The position numbers and the translations under genes are program-made. A stretch of 64,000 nucleotides of DNA, taken from Gemmatimonadota bacterium. Lineage in GTDB: Bacteria; Gemmatimonadota; Gemmatimonadetes; Gemmatimonadales; Gemmatimonadaceae. The notes under the pieces are model-generated. The model did no database searches and had not been told where the DNA came from. It was given only the letters and a program-made list of their open reading frames with translations. The DNA is taken from positions 434,001-498,000 of the forward strand of contig JAQBPX010000038.1 in NCBI GenBank assembly GCA_028287305.1, given 5' to 3'. Below are positions 1-8,305 of the stretch, one piece after another; within the stretch, counting starts at the first letter, position 1; the number at the start of each line of letters is the position of its first letter.

Positions 1-246
1 CTCGGTGGAGGGCGACGTGAAGCGAGTGGCGGAACCACCGCTGGTGGGCGCGACCCAGACTTCCTGGTGATACTTGTCGCCCTTTTCGTCCACCGTCTGC
101 ACGGTGAAGGCGACGCGGCCGCCATCGGGCGACATGGCCGGCTGCGAGAGCGTGGTGATCTTGTACCAGTCGGAAAGCTGGAATGCACGGCCCTGCGCGC
201 CGAGGGGGGAGGCGGCAAGGACAAGCAGCGGGAGCAAGCGACGCAT
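1..246 (-). CDS. S9-family (prolyl oligopeptidase-like) peptidase, N-terminal fragment
   Basis: Only the first 82 codons are in the window; the frame is open to the left edge. The protein begins with a classical signal peptide (MRRLLPLLVLAASPLGAQG) and continues with a stretch reading FQLSDWYKITTLSQPAMSPDG followed by VAFTVQ and a VWVAP element. A WYKI-x-L-x-x-P-x-x-SPDG start followed by beta-propeller-like repeats is typical of exported S9 peptidases (dipeptidyl or acylaminoacyl peptidases), in which the propeller precedes a C-terminal alpha/beta hydrolase. The catalytic domain lies outside the window, so the family call rests on the N-terminus alone. It would act in the periplasm on oligopeptides. 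Confidence 0.6.
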   Translation of the reverse strand, partial: MRRLLPLLVLAASPLGAQGRAFQLSDWYKITTLSQPAMSPDGGRVAFTVQTVDEKGDKYHQEVWVAPTSGGSATRFTSPSTE

Positions 247-330
247 GTACGGCTCCTGGAGGGTTGTGGGGAACCCCTGATTCTACGTCGCGGAGCGTTC
301 GCGCGCTGCCCCGCGCGGCGGCCGGGAACG

Positions 331-360
331 CAAAACGGGGCGCTCCCGAAGGAACGCCCC
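331..360 (-). terminator. Intrinsic terminator with UUCG tetraloop
   Basis: Read on the minus strand, GGGGCGTTCC-TTCG-GGAGCGCCCC forms a 10-bp stem (one G-T wobble) closed by a UUCG tetraloop and followed by CGTTTTG. It sits 27 bases past the stop of the Spy-like gene and before the next minus-strand gene at 246, so it should end transcription of the Spy-like unit. Confidence 0.85.
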
Positions 361-387
361 GCCGTGCAAAGCCTGCCTGCGCAGGAA

Positions 388-1029
388 CTACTCGCCGGCT
401 GCCGGCGGGCCCTGTCGGCCACGGCCGCGGAAGCCCTTCCCGCCACCGAAGCCCTGCCCACCCTGGCCGCCCCTGCCACCGCGACGTGCCCCACCCTGCG
501 GGCCACCCTGGCCACGCTGCGCCATGCGATCCTTCAGCTGCGCGACGTTCGTGTCGAACTGCTTCTGGTGCTCGGCGGTGAGTGCACCGCGGACCTCGCC
601 CTGCTGTCGCTGCATCAGCTGCGCGAACTGCGTGCGGGACTCCTCGGCCTTCGCACGGAACGCCTTCAGCGCAACCGTGTCCTTCTTCTCGCGCGCCGCG
701 CGGAGCTGCTCGCGATTCGCGTCCATCTTGTCCTCGTTCGCGTCGCGAAGCCTGAGGCCCTCGTCGCGGTACTTGCGGCGGATCGTCTTCACCTTCGCCT
801 GCTCGGCGTCAGTCAGCGTGATCCCCTGGAACAGCGCGCGCTCGGGACCGCCGCGCATGCCGCGCCCGCCCGGTCCGCCGGGCCCACCCGGGCCGCGACC
901 TTCCGGTCCGCCCTGCTGGCCACGCTGCGCACGACCGCCCTGCCTGCCCTGCGCCTGCTGCGCTACGGACACACCGGCGACCGAGGCCGCCAGCACGAGC
1001 CCGATGGAAACCTTACGAAGCATCGACAT
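388..1029 (-). CDS. Spy/CpxP-like (LTxxQ) periplasmic protein
   Basis: 213 residues. The ATG at 1029 was chosen because GGAGGAA lies just upstream and a signal peptide follows (MSMLRKVSIGLVLAASVAG, cleaved near SVAQQ). After a Gly/Arg/Pro-rich low-complexity stretch (roughly residues 25-65, many GGPGG repeats) comes a long charged helical region with two LTxxQ-type signatures: ITLTDAEQ near its start and ALTAEHQKQF near its end. This arrangement is that of the Spy/CpxP family of periplasmic ATP-independent chaperones or metal/stress-responsive proteins. A second Gly/Arg-rich tail closes the protein. It has its own terminator, so it is probably a single-gene unit. The Gly-rich flanks are unusual compared with enterobacterial Spy. 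Confidence 0.75.
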   Translation of the reverse strand: MSMLRKVSIGLVLAASVAGVSVAQQAQGRQGGRAQRGQQGGPEGRGPGGPGGPGGRGMRGGPERALFQGITLTDAEQAKVKTIRRKYRDEGLRLRDANEDKMDANREQLRAAREKKDTVALKAFRAKAEESRTQFAQLMQRQQGEVRGALTAEHQKQFDTNVAQLKDRMAQRGQGGPQGGARRGGRGGQGGQGFGGGKGFRGRGRQGPPAAGE

Positions 1030-1106
1030 TGCATTTCCTCCGTATTGAGCAAGATCGCGCGTCATCGCGCGCATCTGTCATGGTAGACGGCGGCGCCGAT
1101 TCGTTG

Positions 1107-1499
1107 TTAAGGCAGGTAGGCGATGCAGCTGATCTCCACGAGGAATCCATGCAGGCCGGCCCCCAGCGCCGTGCGCGTGGGATATGGCGGGCTGAACACT
1201 GTCTTGTAGACGTCATTGAAGGTGTCCCAGTCCTGGATGTCGCTGAGGTAGACCGTGACGGATACGACGTCGGCCAGCGTCGCCCCCGCGGCGGCCAGGG
1301 TTCGCTCGACGTTTCGAAGTACCTGGCGTGTCTGCTCCGCCACATTCTCCGGGGCCATCTCGCCATTGTCGAGGTCGCGCGGAACCTGTCCCGACACGAA
1401 CACCAGGTTCCCGGCGCGAAGTGCGGGAGAGTAGGCGCCAACCGGGGGTGGGATGTCCGGCAGGGTGATCGGTTGCCAGCGTCGCTCTGTGGATGTCAT
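1107..1499 (-). CDS. RidA/YjgF/UK114-family protein
   Basis: 130 residues, the normal length of the family. The start at 1499 has GAGGAG directly upstream. Family features visible are GAYSPA near residue 20, the VSGQVP motif, the NV-x(3)-L-x-x-AGA-x-LADVV helix/strand and the PTRTALGAG segment carrying the Arg that binds substrate carboxylate in RidA. RidA hydrolyses reactive 2-aminoacrylate and other enamines released by PLP dehydratases. The C-terminal strand reads VEISCIA, so Ser stands where the E. coli protein has its Glu120; activity may therefore differ from the archetype. It is divergent from the PLP enzyme at 1562, with 62 bases between the starts, which suggests a shared regulatory region and a functional pair. 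Confidence 0.88.
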   Translation of the reverse strand: MTSTERRWQPITLPDIPPPVGAYSPALRAGNLVFVSGQVPRDLDNGEMAPENVAEQTRQVLRNVERTLAAAGATLADVVSVTVYLSDIQDWDTFNDVYKTVFSPPYPTRTALGAGLHGFLVEISCIAYLP

Positions 1500-1561
1500 A
1501 TCTCCTCGTGTCTCGTGGTCGCGCCCATCGGGGCGATGGCTCCTCCCCGCCAACATAACGA

Positions 1562-2680
1562 ATGACTGCCTCGCTCGACGCGCTCGAAACACCCGCCGCG
1601 CTCGTGGACCTCGACCGCATGGAGCGCAACCTGTCACGCGCGGCCGATTACGCTCGTGAGCATGCGATCTCGCTCCGACCGCACGTCAAGACGCACAAGT
1701 CCCCGCGCATCGCGGCGGAGCAGCTGCGGCTCGGCGCGGTGGGCGTCACCTGCGCCACTCCGCACGAGGCGGAGGTGATGAGCGCGGTGTGCGACGACGT
1801 GCTGGTCGCGTATCCACCAGTGGGCCGCGCGCGCGCCGAGCGCCTGGCGTCGCTGCCCGCCGGCGTGACGCTCACCGTGGCGCTGGACTCGGAGCAGGCG
1901 ATGCGCGACATCGCAGCGGCCGCGCAGGGCGCCGACCGCGCGGTGCGCGTGCTCGTGGAGGTGGACGTCGGCATGCACCGCGTGGGACTGCCGCAGCTGC
2001 CCGATGCGATCGCGCTCGCAAAGCTCGCGCAATCGCTGTCGCCGCTCGAGTTCTGGGGAATCGCGTGCTATCCGGGCCACGTGCGCGAGAAGGTGGCCGA
2101 GCAGGATGCTGCGCTGGCCGAGTTGGATGCAGCGCTCATTCGGGCGCGCCGCGCATTCGACCACGCCGGCGTTCCGGCCACGGTGATCAGCGCGGGCTCC
2201 ACGCCCACCATGTGGCGCACGCACGAGCTGAGCGCGGTGACCGAGTTTCGCCCTGGCACCTACGTGTACAACGACCGTACGACCGCCGAGATCGGTGCGT
2301 GTGCGTGGGATGATTGCGCGTTCACGGTGCTCGCGACGGTGATCAGCACCGCGGTCGCCGGCCAGGCCGTGATCGACGCGGGCACCAAGTCCCTGGGACG
2401 CGAGCCCGTGCGCGGCTCGGCCGGCGAAGGCTGGGGCGTGCTGCTCGACCGGCGCGAGGTGGTCGTGTCGCGGATGTCGGAGGAGCATGGAATCCTCGAC
2501 CTGTCACGCTCCTCGTGGAAGCCCGAGGTTGGGGAGCAGGTGCGCGTGATCCCCAATCACGTGTGCATCTGCGTGCACCTGAATGACCTGATGTACGGAG
2601 TGCGTGGAGATGTCGTCGAAACTACGTGGCCGGTGACCGCACGAGGGCGTGGAGAGATCCTGCCGCTAGGGTTGAACTAA
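1562..2680 (+). CDS. PLP-dependent D-amino-acid lyase (D-threonine aldolase / DSD1-type D-serine dehydratase)
   Basis: 372 residues. The N-terminal half is an alanine-racemase-fold TIM barrel beginning LETPAALVDLDRMERN, with the PLP lysine in SLRPHVKTHK (near residue 44). Further family segments are GVTCATPHEAEVM, VEVDVGMHRVG and SAGSTPT, the last a phosphate-binding region. The C-terminal beta domain ends IPNHVCICVHL; a His-x-Cys pair at this place matches the Zn ligands described for eukaryotic-type D-serine dehydratase, whereas D-threonine aldolases bind Mn at an equivalent site. Substrate cannot be decided from sequence: D-serine dehydration would give 2-aminoacrylate, the substrate of the divergently encoded RidA protein. 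No strong Shine-Dalgarno is visible before the ATG. Confidence 0.85.
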   Translation: MTASLDALETPAALVDLDRMERNLSRAADYAREHAISLRPHVKTHKSPRIAAEQLRLGAVGVTCATPHEAEVMSAVCDDVLVAYPPVGRARAERLASLPAGVTLTVALDSEQAMRDIAAAAQGADRAVRVLVEVDVGMHRVGLPQLPDAIALAKLAQSLSPLEFWGIACYPGHVREKVAEQDAALAELDAALIRARRAFDHAGVPATVISAGSTPTMWRTHELSAVTEFRPGTYVYNDRTTAEIGACAWDDCAFTVLATVISTAVAGQAVIDAGTKSLGREPVRGSAGEGWGVLLDRREVVVSRMSEEHGILDLSRSSWKPEVGEQVRVIPNHVCICVHLNDLMYGVRGDVVETTWPVTARGRGEILPLGLN

Positions 2681-2682
2681 CC

Positions 2683-2851
2683 AATGAGCCGCGGTGCAAC
2701 ACTGTGGGCCTTCGGCCCACGCTGAACCGCACCTCGGGAAGCATCAAAAAGCGATCAGAACTGGAGCACGGGTTCGGAGTCCTGCAACGCCTTGGTGAAC
2801 TGCAACTGCACGGCAGTCGCAGCGTTGCACCGCGTTGCACCGCGGCTCATT
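2683..2851. repeat. 169-bp element bounded by an 18-bp perfect inverted repeat
   Basis: AATGAGCCGCGGTGCAAC at 2683-2700 recurs as its exact reverse complement at 2834-2851. Between the arms lie a hairpin GTGGGCC-TTC-GGCCCAC (2704-2720) and a stretch rich in short CTGCA/GCAGTC words; the right arm is preceded by a direct repeat of GTTGCACCGC. The element fills the gap between two convergent genes (stops at 2680 and 2882). It may be a miniature inverted-repeat element or a bidirectional terminator region. No coding sequence is evident. Confidence 0.65.
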
Positions 2852-2881
2852 TGTTCGTTCGGCTCGTTGCGGAACGGACGC

Positions 2882-3274
2882 CTAGACCTCAGCACCCGTG
2901 CGGTCATCGGGCCGAATCGCCAGGTCGATCGCAATCCACAGCCCGCGCGTGAACGGATACGCGAGCACCGGCAGCACCACCACCAGCAAGGCGCTCATCC
3001 ACGTGATCGCCGTCCACGGCGGCGTGGGCCACGTGGCCAGCAGCGTGAGCACGAACACCAGCGCGAAGACCAGCTCGGCCGCCACGAAGTTGAACAGGTA
3101 GGCGCCGAGGAAGTGATCGTGCTCCCCGCGATCGAAGCGGAAGCCACAGGTGGGACACGTCTCGCGCATCGCCAGCCAGCCGGTGAACACGCCGCCCGCG
3201 CCGCAATTGGGGCAGTGGCGCACGAGCGCACGCGCCACATACGTCGCGGCCTGTCGCAGGCTGGTGCTGGCCAT
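2882..3274 (-). CDS. DUF983-family zinc-ribbon membrane protein
   Basis: 130 residues. Two CxxC pairs, CPNC (residues 21-24) and CPTC (40-43), form a zinc ribbon, followed by FRFDRGEHDHFLGAYLFNF and two hydrophobic helices (about 62-82 and 88-108). This is the DUF983 layout; the molecular function of the family is not established. The start lies 3 bases after the stop of the upstream emrB-like gene, so it is the last gene of the efflux operon. Confidence 0.85.
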   Translation of the reverse strand: MASTSLRQAATYVARALVRHCPNCGAGGVFTGWLAMRETCPTCGFRFDRGEHDHFLGAYLFNFVAAELVFALVFVLTLLATWPTPPWTAITWMSALLVVVLPVLAYPFTRGLWIAIDLAIRPDDRTGAEV

Positions 3275-3277
3275 GCG

Positions 3278-4882
3278 CTAGTGCGCGTCCATCCGGATCG
3301 CCGGGCCCTTGCCCGTGCGAAACAGCAGCAGCAGCGGCAGCGACAGCACGAGCGCCAGCCCGCTGAGCAGGTAGATGCGCGAGAACGCCAGCACGCTTGC
3401 CTGCGCCTGCACCTGGTGATCGAGGATCATCAGCGCCTGCTGCTTGACGGACACGATGTTCGCGCCCTTCGAGAGCAGCCCGCGCGTGATCAGGTCGAGC
3501 CGCGCCATCGTCGCGGGGTCGCCGTTCACCACGTGCTCGGTGATCAGCGCCTTGTTCTGCGCGGTGAAGCGGCTGAGCATCGTCGCCATGATGGCGATGC
3601 CGAGCGATCCCCCGAGCTGGCGCGTGAGGTTGAACAACCCCGTGCCCTGCGCCAGCTCGCTCATGGACAGCTCCGCCATCGCCGCGCCGGTGAGCGGCAC
3701 GAAGATCAGCCCCAGCCCCACCCCGCGAATCACCAGCGGCCAGAACATCTCGCTCGTGCCGCTCTCGAGGGTGAGCGTGGACAGCAGGTACATGGCGAGG
3801 AGGAACATGAACGCGCCGATCGTCACCGTGGCGCGCGCGTCGAGCCGCGCGGAGTTCCGGCCGACAATCGCCATGGTGAAGGCGCTCGCGATGGCGCCAG
3901 GCAGGATCACCATCCCCGTCTGGTTGGCCGTGAAGCCGTGCAGCGCCTGCAGGAACACCGGCAGCACGAACACCGATCCATAGAGGGCCAGCCCCAGGAA
4001 CGCCGCGATCGAGATTCCCGCCGAGAGCTGCCGGCTCTTCAGCACGCGCAGGTTCACGATCGGCTCGTCGATCACCAGCTCGCGCCAGACGAACAGCACG
4101 AACGACGTAACCGCCGTGACCGCGAGCACCGTGACGAAGCGCGAGTCGAACCAGTCGTAGCGCTCCCCGCGCTCCAGCATCCACTGCAGCGAGCCCACGC
4201 ACAGTGCGAGCAAGCCGATGCCGATGAAGTCGATCGAGCCGGAGCGGTGCTGGTGCTCGGCGTCCTGCACGTACGTCCACACCAGGATGCCGGCGAGGAT
4301 GCCGAGCGGCACGTTGATGTAGAAGATCCAGGGCCAGTCGAAGTTGTCCACGATGTAGCCGCCGAGCGTGGGCCCGATCGTCGGTCCCACCATCACGCCC
4401 ATGCCGAACATCGCCTGCCCGATCGCCACTTCCTTCGGCGGGAACGCCTCGAACAGCGTGGACTGCGCGGTGGCGAGCAGGGCCCCGCCGCCAAGGCCCT
4501 GGATCACGCGCCAGATCACGAGTCCGATCAGCGTGTGCGCCGATCCGCACGCGAAGCTCGCGACCACGAACAGCGCGATGGACCCCGTGAGGTAGCGCTT
4601 GCGGCCGAAGTAGCCGGAGAGCCAGCCGGACATCGGGATCACGATCACGTTCGCGATGATGTACCCCGTGGACACCCACGAGATCTCGTCGAGCGTGGCG
4701 CCGAGGTTCCCCATCATGTGCGGGATCGCGACGTTCACGATGGACGTGTCGATCAGCTCGAGCACCGCCGCCAGCGTCACGGCGATCGCGATGAGGTACT
4801 TGTAGCGGTACTTGTCCTGCGCGGGCGCGGGCGGCGGCGGCTCGTAGCGGCCGACGTCCGTCACCCTCAGCGAGGTGGACAT
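3278..4882 (-). CDS. emrB: DHA2-family MFS drug efflux permease (EmrB/QacA type)
   Basis: 534 residues with about 14 hydrophobic helices, as in the DHA2 family. Recognisable motifs are LELIDTSIVNVAIPHM in helix 1 (the D1 motif region), the loop 2-3 motif A as SGYFGRKRY, and the antiporter motif C in VGPTIGPTLGGYIVD. EmrB-type pumps use the proton gradient to move hydrophobic drugs or toxins into a periplasmic adaptor and TolC-like channel. All partners are encoded immediately upstream: adaptor (15 bases away), outer-membrane channel and TetR regulator. Substrate cannot be predicted. Confidence 0.93.
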   Translation of the reverse strand: MSTSLRVTDVGRYEPPPPAPAQDKYRYKYLIAIAVTLAAVLELIDTSIVNVAIPHMMGNLGATLDEISWVSTGYIIANVIVIPMSGWLSGYFGRKRYLTGSIALFVVASFACGSAHTLIGLVIWRVIQGLGGGALLATAQSTLFEAFPPKEVAIGQAMFGMGVMVGPTIGPTLGGYIVDNFDWPWIFYINVPLGILAGILVWTYVQDAEHQHRSGSIDFIGIGLLALCVGSLQWMLERGERYDWFDSRFVTVLAVTAVTSFVLFVWRELVIDEPIVNLRVLKSRQLSAGISIAAFLGLALYGSVFVLPVFLQALHGFTANQTGMVILPGAIASAFTMAIVGRNSARLDARATVTIGAFMFLLAMYLLSTLTLESGTSEMFWPLVIRGVGLGLIFVPLTGAAMAELSMSELAQGTGLFNLTRQLGGSLGIAIMATMLSRFTAQNKALITEHVVNGDPATMARLDLITRGLLSKGANIVSVKQQALMILDHQVQAQASVLAFSRIYLLSGLALVLSLPLLLLFRTGKGPAIRMDAH

Positions 4883-4897
4883 GGTCGTTCGGTGGTC

Positions 4898-6010
4898 CTA
4901 CTGCGTGATGACGTGCGCGACGACCGACATCCCCGGGCGCAGCGGACGGTCGGTGCCGCAACCCTTCACGATCTCGATGCGCACCGGCACGCGCTGCACC
5001 ACCTTCGTGAAGTTGCCCGTCGCATTGTCCGGCGGCAGCAGCGCGAACTTCGAGCCGGTCGCCGCGCCCAGGCTGCCCACCTTGCCCTCCGCCTCACATC
5101 CGCCGTACGCATCCACCTCGAGCGTCACCTTCTGCCCGACCTTGAGCGTGGAGAGCTGCGTCTCCTTGAAGTTGGCCGTCACCCACGTGCCGGTGTCCGA
5201 CACCACCGTGAGCAGCGGCTGGCCAGGCTGCACCAGCTGCCCGACCTCGACCTGCTTGCGCGACACGGTGCCGGTCACCGGGCTGGTGACGTGCGTGTAC
5301 GAGAGCTGGAGCGCGGCGTTCTCGCGCGAGGCCTGCGCCGAGCGCAACCGCGCCTCCGCCAGTGCGACGCCGGCCTCGGCGCCCGCGATGGTGCCGGTCG
5401 CCGCCGTCTCCTGCTTGAGCGTGGCGCGATAGTTCGCCGCCGCCGCATCGGCCGCGGCCTGCGCGGCATCGAGCTGCAGGCGCGAGACGATCTGCTTCGC
5501 CGCGAGCTCCTTGAAGCGCGCGAGGTCCGCATTGGCCTTGTCGAGGTTCGCGCGAGCCGCCGAGCTCTGGGCCTCGAGCGCGCCGCGCTGGCCGGTGGCA
5601 GACTGCACCGCCGCCTGTGCCTGGCCGCCGCGTCCGCCCGTGCCCGAGGCGGCGCGAGCCGCCGCGAGGTCAGCCTCGGCCTGCGAGACCTTCACGCGAA
5701 GCTCGGCCGGGTCGATGGTGACCAGTGTCGAGTCGAAGGTGACGTGCGAATTCTCAGCGGCCTGCACGGCCGTGACGTAGCCGCCGACCTTGGCGAGCAC
5801 CGGCACCAGGTGACCGTCCACGGCGGCGTTGTCGGTGGAGACGTGCGAGCGGCCGTACAGCCACTGCTTCACGCCCCACGCTCCGCCGATCAGCGCGAGC
5901 ACCAGGACGATGGGAAGGATCAGCGAGCGCTTCTTCGGCTCGGGAACGGCCGAGGGAGCCGGCGCGCCGGCGCGGGAATCGATGTCGACCTGCTTCGCTG
6001 CAGTTGCCAT
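4898..6010 (-). CDS. emrA: HlyD/EmrA-family periplasmic adaptor
   Basis: 370 residues starting at MATAAKQVDID. One transmembrane helix (SLILPIVLVLALIGGAWGV, about 29-47) anchors it in the inner membrane. Residues 55-85 (STDNAAVDGHLVPVLAKVGGYV) are the first half of the lipoyl/barrel-sandwich domain. A long Ala-rich coiled coil with a Gly-rich interruption (GTGGRGGQ) follows, then the second lipoyl half (LSYTHVTSPVTGTVSRKQVEVG) and the beta-barrel (WVTANFKETQL). It would bridge the EmrB-type pump and the TolC-type channel. It is third in the tetR-tolC-emrA-emrB-DUF983 operon. Confidence 0.93.
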   Translation of the reverse strand: MATAAKQVDIDSRAGAPAPSAVPEPKKRSLILPIVLVLALIGGAWGVKQWLYGRSHVSTDNAAVDGHLVPVLAKVGGYVTAVQAAENSHVTFDSTLVTIDPAELRVKVSQAEADLAAARAASGTGGRGGQAQAAVQSATGQRGALEAQSSAARANLDKANADLARFKELAAKQIVSRLQLDAAQAAADAAAANYRATLKQETAATGTIAGAEAGVALAEARLRSAQASRENAALQLSYTHVTSPVTGTVSRKQVEVGQLVQPGQPLLTVVSDTGTWVTANFKETQLSTLKVGQKVTLEVDAYGGCEAEGKVGSLGAATGSKFALLPPDNATGNFTKVVQRVPVRIEIVKGCGTDRPLRPGMSVVAHVITQ

Positions 6011-6042
6011 GGGATCTGTCCGAGAGTGAGTTCGAGGGTGCG

Positions 6043-7434
6043 TTACTGCAGCTGCGCTATGGAACCGGTGGCGCGGGCGAACGACACGCGCGCCTGTTGG
6101 TACGCGGTGAGCGCGTCGATCACCAGCGTGCGCGCACCGTTGAGGTTGAGTGAAGCGGTGATGACGTCGGCGCTGCCGGAGACGCCGGCGCGGAAGCGCT
6201 CGCGCGCCTGCGACACCTCGAGCTCGGCGAGCGTCAGCCGCTCGCGGGCGGCGGCCACCTGCTCGCGCGCGGCGGAGAGGTCCAGGATCGCGCTGCGCAC
6301 CTCCACGGACGCCTGCTCGCGCAGGTCGCGCGAGCGCACCTCGATCTCGTTCGCGGCGGCCTGCTGCTCGCGCACGCGTGACTCGCGACGGAAGCCGTCG
6401 AAGACCGGCAGCGAGAGCTGCAGTCCCCACGTGTAGGTGGGCAGCAGGTGCGACACCGTCTTGCCGATCAGCCCCTCGTCGGCCACGATGCCGACCTGCG
6501 GCAGCCGCTCCGAGCGAATGGCCTTCACCTGCTCGCGCGCCGCATTCACCTGCGCTTCCGCCGCGCGAAGGTCGGGACGCTGGCGGAGGGCCGCGTCCAC
6601 CGCGGCCTGCTCGTTCACCGGCGTGTCCACCTGGAGCGAGCCGAGCGAGTCCACGAGCGCGAGTGGCGTGGTGAGCGGAATGGAGAGCACGCGTCGCAGG
6701 TCGAGCGAGGCGCGGTCGCGGTCGTTGCGCGCGGCAATGAGCTGCGCGCGAAGCAGGGCGAGCTGCGACTGCGCGCGCGTCACGTCGAGCCCCACGCCCA
6801 CGCCGGCCTTGAGCTGGTCCTGCGCGACGCCCACCAGCTCGGCGGCGAGCGTGGAGTCTGCGATGCGCGCACGCAGCTGCGCGTCGCTGCGGAGCGCGCG
6901 AAGGTACGCGGCCGCGGCCTGTCCCGCTGCAAGGTCCTGCGCGGCCGTGGCGTCTGCCTCGGCGGCGCCCTCCACGGCGCGGGCGGCGCGAACGCGCCCG
7001 AGTGCCGAGAAGTCGAAGAGCGTCTGCGCCACGCGGGCGCGGAAGTCCACCGTGTTCACCGGGCCGATCACCTGGCCGCGCGGATCGAAGAAGGGTGCCG
7101 CACCCGGCGCGGTCGGGAAGTCGAGGCCCAGGGTGGCGGTGTTGAAGCTGCGTCCCGCCTGCTGCGCGATGCCCGACAGGTTGGGAAGCAGGTCGGCGCG
7201 ACGCTGCTCGATGCGCGCCCGTGCCTGCTCCACTCGGGCGGCAGCGGCCTGCACGCCGGCGCTCCGCTGCGTGGCGAGGCGAATGGCCTCGCCGAGCGTG
7301 AGGTGTCCTGGGTCACCCGGGGTGCCCTGCTGCGCGCTGGCAGCGCGCGCGAGCCCCATCAGGAGCGCGGCGGCGACGGCCAGGTAGATGCCGACGCGCT
7401 GGGTGCGGTAGTTCGTGCTGGTCATGTGGTCCAT
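6043..7434 (-). CDS. TolC-family outer-membrane efflux channel
   Basis: 463 residues with a signal peptide (VAAALLMGLARAASAQQ). The protein has two internally similar halves of long amphipathic helices, with family landmarks such as LTLGEAIRLATQRS, RPDLRAAEAQVNAAREQVKAI and LSLPVFDGFRRESRV. The gene begins at the base after the tetR stop (TAA followed by ATG); a second ATG nine bases in (7425) is an equally good start. It supplies the outer-membrane exit duct for the EmrAB-type pump encoded downstream. Confidence 0.92.
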   Translation of the reverse strand: MDHMTSTNYRTQRVGIYLAVAAALLMGLARAASAQQGTPGDPGHLTLGEAIRLATQRSAGVQAAAARVEQARARIEQRRADLLPNLSGIAQQAGRSFNTATLGLDFPTAPGAAPFFDPRGQVIGPVNTVDFRARVAQTLFDFSALGRVRAARAVEGAAEADATAAQDLAAGQAAAAYLRALRSDAQLRARIADSTLAAELVGVAQDQLKAGVGVGLDVTRAQSQLALLRAQLIAARNDRDRASLDLRRVLSIPLTTPLALVDSLGSLQVDTPVNEQAAVDAALRQRPDLRAAEAQVNAAREQVKAIRSERLPQVGIVADEGLIGKTVSHLLPTYTWGLQLSLPVFDGFRRESRVREQQAAANEIEVRSRDLREQASVEVRSAILDLSAAREQVAAARERLTLAELEVSQARERFRAGVSGSADVITASLNLNGARTLVIDALTAYQQARVSFARATGSIAQLQ

Positions 7435-8076
7435 TTATGCCACTGGCGCAGGGCGCAGGGCGTGAAGGATGAAGTCGGTGATCTCGTCGAACACCTGCTC
7501 GTCGCTGCGCTCCGCCACCGAGGGGAAGAACGAGCGCTTGCTGCACCAGAGGGAATGCATGACCATCGAGCCGAGCAGCATGCGGGTCGCCACGGATGGA
7601 TCGAGCGCGCGGAACTCTGCCTTTTCGATGCCGCGCTGGATGTGATGGCAGAAAAGCCGGTGGCCGCGCGCGATCACTTCCTCGGCGTAGAACTGGGCGA
7701 GCTCGGGGAAGTTGCGGAGCTCGGCCTGGATGAGGCGGTAGAGCACCGGGAAGGTGCTGGAGCGGAGGAAGCTCCAGTAGCCGCGCATGCACTCGACGAG
7801 GTCGTCGGTGGCGGATGCGGTCTCGGGCGCCTGCTCACCGATCTCGATCTGGGCGAGGATGGTGTTGCGGACCATCTCGCGAAACAGCTCTTCCTTGTTC
7901 GGGAAGTAGAGGTAGATGGTGCCCTTGGAGACGCCGGCGCGCTTGGCGATGTCGTCGAGCCGCGCCGCGGCGAGTCCCTGTTCGGCGAACACCTCGAATG
8001 CCGCGTCCAGGATCTGGCGCGGGCGTTCCTCAGGCATGCGTCGCCAGCGGGGCTCGATGGAGGTGGAATCGACCAT
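7435..8076 (-). CDS. TetR/AcrR-family repressor of the efflux operon
   Basis: 213 residues. The N-terminal helix-turn-helix domain (about residues 18-65) is canonical: [44 protein letters not shown]. The remaining ~145 residues form the helical ligand-binding/dimerisation domain. It is the first gene of the operon and has a palindrome of TetR-operator type 11 bases upstream of its start, so autorepression with relief by pump substrates is likely. Confidence 0.92.
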   Translation of the reverse strand: MVDSTSIEPRWRRMPEERPRQILDAAFEVFAEQGLAAARLDDIAKRAGVSKGTIYLYFPNKEELFREMVRNTILAQIEIGEQAPETASATDDLVECMRGYWSFLRSSTFPVLYRLIQAELRNFPELAQFYAEEVIARGHRLFCHHIQRGIEKAEFRALDPSVATRMLLGSMVMHSLWCSKRSFFPSVAERSDEQVFDEITDFILHALRPAPVA

Positions 8077-8086
8077 GGATTATACC

Positions 8087-8104
8087 TAACTGACCAGTCA
8101 GTTA
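8087..8104. promoter_or_regulatory. Palindromic TetR-type operator
   Basis: TAACTGA-CCAG-TCAGTTA gives 7-bp arms about a 4-base centre. The size and symmetry fit AcrR-like operators, and it lies directly upstream of the tetR start, where it would overlap the promoter of the five-gene efflux operon. Confidence 0.7.
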
Positions 8105-8305
8105 TTAGCAAGTGGGGCTGTTTCGGGCCCTCTGGGCCGCCTGTTTTCGCACGGCCCGCGGTGGCGCGGTACTGCTCGCTACGCCCATCGGGTACAGCGT
8201 TCCCGGCAGTGCTTCGCGAGCACGCTGCGTGCATTCAGGATGATCCCGAGCCGTCGCGCGCCGAGCTCCTCTCGCCCTGCCGACGCCGGGAAACAGGCTG
8301 CCCCC

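Noticed and set aside
2792-6436. Very long plus-strand open frame opposite the efflux genes
   Set aside because: Its translation is dominated by Arg/His/Leu/Gln with no domain, as expected for the antisense of a GC-rich coding region; the minus strand encodes clear EmrB, EmrA and TolC proteins.
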